Shown here: positions 60,971 to 64,000 of the stretch, piece by piece | Numbering within the stretch: the first letter of the stretch is position 1 | Layout of the letters: each line of letters starts with the position of its first letter | NCBI GenBank assembly: GCA_031272895.1 | Contig: JAISSW010000008.1 | Span: forward strand, 51,474-115,473 | Length of the DNA: 64,000 nt | From: Clostridium sp. | GTDB lineage: Bacteria; Bacillota; Clostridia; Oscillospirales; Acutalibacteraceae | Direction of reading: 5' to 3' | Notes under the pieces: model-generated | Seen by the model: only the letters and a program-made list of their open reading frames with translations | Told to the model about the DNA's origin: nothing | Database searches by the model: none | Position numbers and translations under genes: made by a program

Positions 60971-62146
60971 CTTCAGCCCGCGCGTTATGCGGCTCAGCTC
61001 CTGCGCGCGGGTGACGTCGCCGCGCTGCGGGCTTTTGTCCTCCATTAAGCCCAGATAGTCCACGATTACCAGGCACGGCCCGGAGCAATGTCGCGGATGA
61101 TGCTCTAAAAACCCGGAACCCGTTGTCGCGATTCCGGTGTTCTCGCGGGCTTGACAGTTTGGAGTTTCATCAGACTTTTTCTGCGCGTCATTTGCAGCGG
61201 GCCATGCCCGACGGATTTTCGCCCGCAGCTTGCCCACCGTCAACGCGCCCTCGTCGTCAATCAGCAGGCGCGAGCCGGGCTTGTTGAGCGTATTCAGACT
61301 ATCCGCAAGGCGTGCGAATTCGTCCGCGTTGGGTGTGCCGCGGCGGAACAGACTTCCCGACACCTGCGACTCGCCCGCCATCGCCCGGGCGACCAGCTGC
61401 TCCGCGCTCATCTCAAGGCTGAAAAACAGCGTCCTGTGTCCGCTCCGCGCGGCGTTCATGGCGATTTGCAGCGCAAAACTCGTCTTTCCCGCGCCGGGGC
61501 GCGCGCCGATTATCACAAAATCCCCCGCGTGCAGACCGCCAAGCAGCCTGTCCAGCCGCCTAAAGCCCGTCATCAGCCCCGGTTGTTCACCGTTTTGCAC
61601 GCGCTGAGCAAGGGCGGAATAAAGCTCTGCGGCCACGCTGTTGAACACGCGCGGCTCATCCGATTTGTCGCCCTGACGGAGCTTGTACAGCTCTTGCTCG
61701 GCTTGCTCTATCAGCTCGCCCGGCTCGGCAGCCTGTGCCGCCGCGTCCTGCCGCAGGGCAGCGCCCAGGGCCATCAGCTCGCGCCGCAGTGCGTCCTTGC
61801 GCACCATAGCCGCGTAGCTCATCACGTTGGCGGTGGACGGCACAGACTGAGCCAGCTCGAACAGATACTTGCGACCTGCGGCGTCGTCAAAGCTCTTTTC
61901 GGCGACGAGCGCCCGGAGCACAACCAGCGGGTCAATCGGCGCGGTGCCGGGGGAAGAGGGCGCGGCTCTCAGCTCGGCAATCACCCTGAATATCGCCTTG
62001 TGCTGCGGCAGGTAGAAGTCCTCCGGCTTGAGGAAAGCCAGCAGCTTATCGGCGCAAGCGGGCTCGCGCAGAATGCTTCCCAGCACCGCCTGCTCCGCCG
62101 AAGTATTGCTCGGCGCCGTCAGCTCCGCGAAAATGCCGTCACTCAT
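60947..62146 (-). CDS. dnaB: Replicative DNA helicase DnaB, C-terminally truncated
   Basis: SAEQAVLGSILREP, GARPGAGKTSFALQIAMNAA, FFSLEMSAEQLVARAMA, VIVDYLGLM; ends at RITRGLK + 7 unrelated residues. Confidence 0.85.
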   Translation of the reverse strand: MSDGIFAELTAPSNTSAEQAVLGSILREPACADKLLAFLKPEDFYLPQHKAIFRVIAELRAAPSSPGTAPIDPLVVLRALVAEKSFDDAAGRKYLFELAQSVPSTANVMSYAAMVRKDALRRELMALGAALRQDAAAQAAEPGELIEQAEQELYKLRQGDKSDEPRVFNSVAAELYSALAQRVQNGEQPGLMTGFRRLDRLLGGLHAGDFVIIGARPGAGKTSFALQIAMNAARSGHRTLFFSLEMSAEQLVARAMAGESQVSGSLFRRGTPNADEFARLADSLNTLNKPGSRLLIDDEGALTVGKLRAKIRRAWPAANDAQKKSDETPNCQARENTGIATTGSGFLEHHPRHCSGPCLVIVDYLGLMEDKSPQRGDVTRAQELSRITRGLKTRGSSSP

Positions 62147-62342
62147 AAAATCACCTCTATGTATAGCGTAAAAAGCGGGGAAAACCAACCCAAAGTGGTC
62201 GCGCGTGGCTGAATTTGCGATGAAATTCGTCACTTTTCAAGGGCTGAAGAGCCCCTGTCGCTCCACTCCGCGCCGGCGGTCAAACCCAAAGCCTTAAGCA
62301 CTCGGTCGCCCAGCTCGCTGCTATAGGCGCGACTCCTTTTGA

Positions 62343-62370
62343 CAAAAATCAAAGCCCGAAAGGCTTTGAT
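62343..62370 (-). terminator. Terminator-like hairpin, minus orientation
   Basis: ATCAAAGCC-CGAAA-GGCTTTGAT with T-run on the minus strand. Confidence 0.55.
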
Positions 62371-62425
62371 ACCTTTCAAGCTTAATTACAGAACTTGCCG
62401 ACACCCTCTTTACGTCAATTTCGGC

Positions 62426-62454
62426 TTGACAAACAATATACGATGTGTTATAAT
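62426..62454 (+). promoter_or_regulatory. Perfect-consensus sigma-A promoter of tRNA-Pro
   Basis: TTGACA - 17 nt - TATAAT, ~36 nt before tRNA. Confidence 0.85.
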
Positions 62455-62490
62455 TACCAACGCTGAAAACTGCGGTTTTTAGTTGTATAT

Positions 62491-62566
62491 CCGGGTGTGG
62501 CGCAGTTGGTAGCGCGCTTGACTGGGGGTCAAGAGGCCGTGGGTTCAAGTCCCGCCACTCGGACCA
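62491..62566 (+). tRNA. tRNA-Pro (anticodon GGG), CCA encoded
   Basis: CCGGGTG/CACTCGG acceptor, GCGC D-stem, CTTGA-CTGGGGG-TCAAG anticodon arm, TTCAAGT T-loop, ACCA end. Confidence 0.95.
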
Positions 62567-62581
62567 GCGTGACCGCCTCAT

Positions 62582-62657
62582 ACGAATAGCGTATGGGACG
62601 GGTTTTGGGTAAAGCGCACAAGGTGCGGCTGGGATAGCGGGCGATGTGGCGGCAGGG
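62582..62657. repeat. 76-bp direct repeat, copy 1
   Basis: ACGAATAGCGTATGGGACGGGTTTTGGGTAAAGCGCACAAGGTGCGGCTGGGATAGCGGGCGATGTGGCGGCAGGG. Confidence 0.95.
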
Positions 62658-62740
62658 TGCCGAGGGGATGGACAGGCCCGGTGGTTGCGTACGGGTCGGA
62701 CGACCGGGGGTGACCGGGGGAGTACAGCTTGGTTCCAATC

Positions 62741-62768
62741 TTGACCGAATAGTCAAGTGGGATATAAT
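62741..62768 (+). promoter_or_regulatory. Sigma-A promoter of the DUF6273-like gene
   Basis: TTGACC - 16 nt - TATAAT. Confidence 0.75.
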
Positions 62769-62800
62769 CAATCGAATATGATGTAAAGGCGGCGAAAGAG

Positions 62801-63319
62801 ATGACCGAGTATAAGATTGGGGACATAGTGCGTTTCGGACCGTATGACTGGCGGGTGCTGGCTGTGGAGAACGGACAGGCCTTACTTATTACCAAGAATT
62901 GCTTGCCGAATCACCGAGCGTATCACAACAAGTGGAAGAATATAACCTGGGCGCATTGCGACCTGCGTAAATGGCTCAACGGCGAGTTCTATGATTCTTT
63001 CGGCGCAGAAAAAGGTCGAATTTTGCAAACACATCTTGACAACCCGCATAATTGGGAGTATCATACCAAGGGAGGCAAACCAACCGACGATTACATCTTC
63101 TGCCTCTCGATTGACGAAGCGAAGAGGTATTTCAAGGACGGCTCTGACAAAGTAGCGCAATACCGCGGTAAAATGGGCTGGTGGTGGTTGCGCTCGCCTG
63201 GTAGCGGTCAGAACCTCGCCGCGAGCGTCTACAGAGATGGCCCTGTCGACACCTGTGGCTTCCTTGTCTACTTGAAGGCCTCGGTTGCGGTCCGCCCTGC
63301 TTTGTGGCTGAATCTATAA
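62801..63319 (+). CDS. DUF6273-like protein; C-terminus resembles a C-type-lectin-fold DGR variable region
   Basis: FGPYDWRVLAVENGQALLITKN, WAHCDLRKWLNGEFYDSF, WWWLRSPG...AA.V...G.V...G..V.....AVRPALWLNL. Confidence 0.8.
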   Translation: MTEYKIGDIVRFGPYDWRVLAVENGQALLITKNCLPNHRAYHNKWKNITWAHCDLRKWLNGEFYDSFGAEKGRILQTHLDNPHNWEYHTKGGKPTDDYIFCLSIDEAKRYFKDGSDKVAQYRGKMGWWWLRSPGSGQNLAASVYRDGPVDTCGFLVYLKASVAVRPALWLNL

Positions 63320-63340
63320 TCGAACATATCTTCGAATCAA

Positions 63341-63416
63341 ACGAATAGCGTATGGGGCGGGTTTTGGGTAAAGCGCACAAGGTGCGGCTGGGATAGCGGG
63401 CGATGTGGCGGCAGGG
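63341..63416. repeat. 76-bp direct repeat, copy 2 (75/76 identical to copy 1)
   Basis: Same as copy 1 except A62598 -> G63357. Confidence 0.95.
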
Positions 63417-63424
63417 AAAGCGGC

Positions 63425-64000
63425 TCACCCGCGTTGCCCTTGACAACGTTTGTCAGGCGGCGTTTTTTGCTGATGCCGCGCCTGCACTTTTTCCCAATCG
63501 GAGCGACTGACAATCGCCTCGTGAACGTCTTTGAAAACCGCCATGTTTTCGGGGTTGTTTTGGATGCGCCGCTTGAGCTTGAAGGACTTTGAGTAGGTCT
63601 TGAAGTTGATAACGTCGCCGCAGCATTCCTGCAAACTCAGGATTTTTGAAACCGTGGAGCTGTTCCAATGATTTGGCAATTCTCTGTTTTGCTTACCTCC
63701 TCTCGCCAACCCCTTGCTTTCCCAGTAGTTCATAGGAGTCATGACATTTTCACTTTCCAGCGCAGCGGCAATTTGCTCTATACCCAAGCCTTCAAGTGAC
63801 AGGCGGTAAATCCGGCGCACAACGGCTGCTGCCTCATCGTCTGCAATCCAGCGTTTGGGATTGTTTGGGTCTTTCCTATGCCCGTCCGCACATTCGGCGG
63901 GTGTATCATTATCCCCAAAATGCCGTGACGAAATTGAGCCGTCAATTTCTGCAAAAACGTGTGTATCGCTCGGCCGAAAGTACAATTTTCGGGTCATGGC
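63425..64000 (-). pseudogene. Large serine recombinase fragment (recombinase domain only; runs to window edge)
   Basis: RKDPNNPKRWIADDEAAAVVRRIYRLSLEGLGIEQIAAALESENVMTPMNYWESKGLA, HWNSSTVSKILSLQE, FKDVHEAIVSRSDWEKVQ; C-terminal domain missing. Confidence 0.7.

Noticed and set aside
61151-62212. 353-aa plus-strand ORF
   Set aside because: Antisense shadow of dnaB; Arg/His/Gln-rich, no recognisable motif.
62321-62581. 86-aa ORF containing SEWRDLNPRPLDPQSSALPTAPHPD
   Set aside because: Classic spurious ORF from the antisense strand of a tRNA gene.
62529-62771. ORFs translating the direct repeat (RHIARYPSRTLCALPKTRPIRYS), also 63132-63446
   Set aside because: Shared peptide arises only because both 76-bp repeats are open in this frame; no SD or start context, so treated as non-coding repeat.

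Overview
The window looks like a contiguous, GC-rich, low-redundancy Clostridia/Oscillospiraceae-type chromosome segment. The lineage is inferred from gene content (SpoIVFB-like protease, RicT, SipW-type peptidase, MurE, CotH). From 1 to about 51 kb it is mostly housekeeping: rsgA end, chromate transporter, asnS, pyrE, era, argF, mgsA, rmuC, a two-component system, malQ, plsX, ricT, holB, hpf, murE, gyrB, folP/folBK, GH38 alpha-mannosidase, smc, typA, UDP-sugar dehydrogenase, M23/M50 pair and mreB. A DivIVA-like / SipW / pilin-like surface operon follows (48.9-51.4 kb). Next is a teichoic-acid/surface-polymer locus (51.5-58.7 kb) with a chimeric epimerase-pyruvyltransferase gene and a MenD-like TPP enzyme. 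A CotH-family gene comes next, with a G8 tract that breaks its 5' reading frame. At 60.4-61.0 kb there is a patchwork of gene fragments: polymorphic-toxin tail, F420-dehydrogenase beta fragment and a truncated dnaB. The right end carries tRNA-Pro(GGG) and a self-contained DUF6273-like gene unit with its own promoter, bracketed by two 76-bp direct repeats (75/76 identical) and abutting a serine-recombinase remnant. The DUF6273-like C-terminus has the residue pattern of a diversity-generating-retroelement variable region. I consider this the best candidate for an undescribed system. Three small ORFs missing from the supplied ORF track are also reported.
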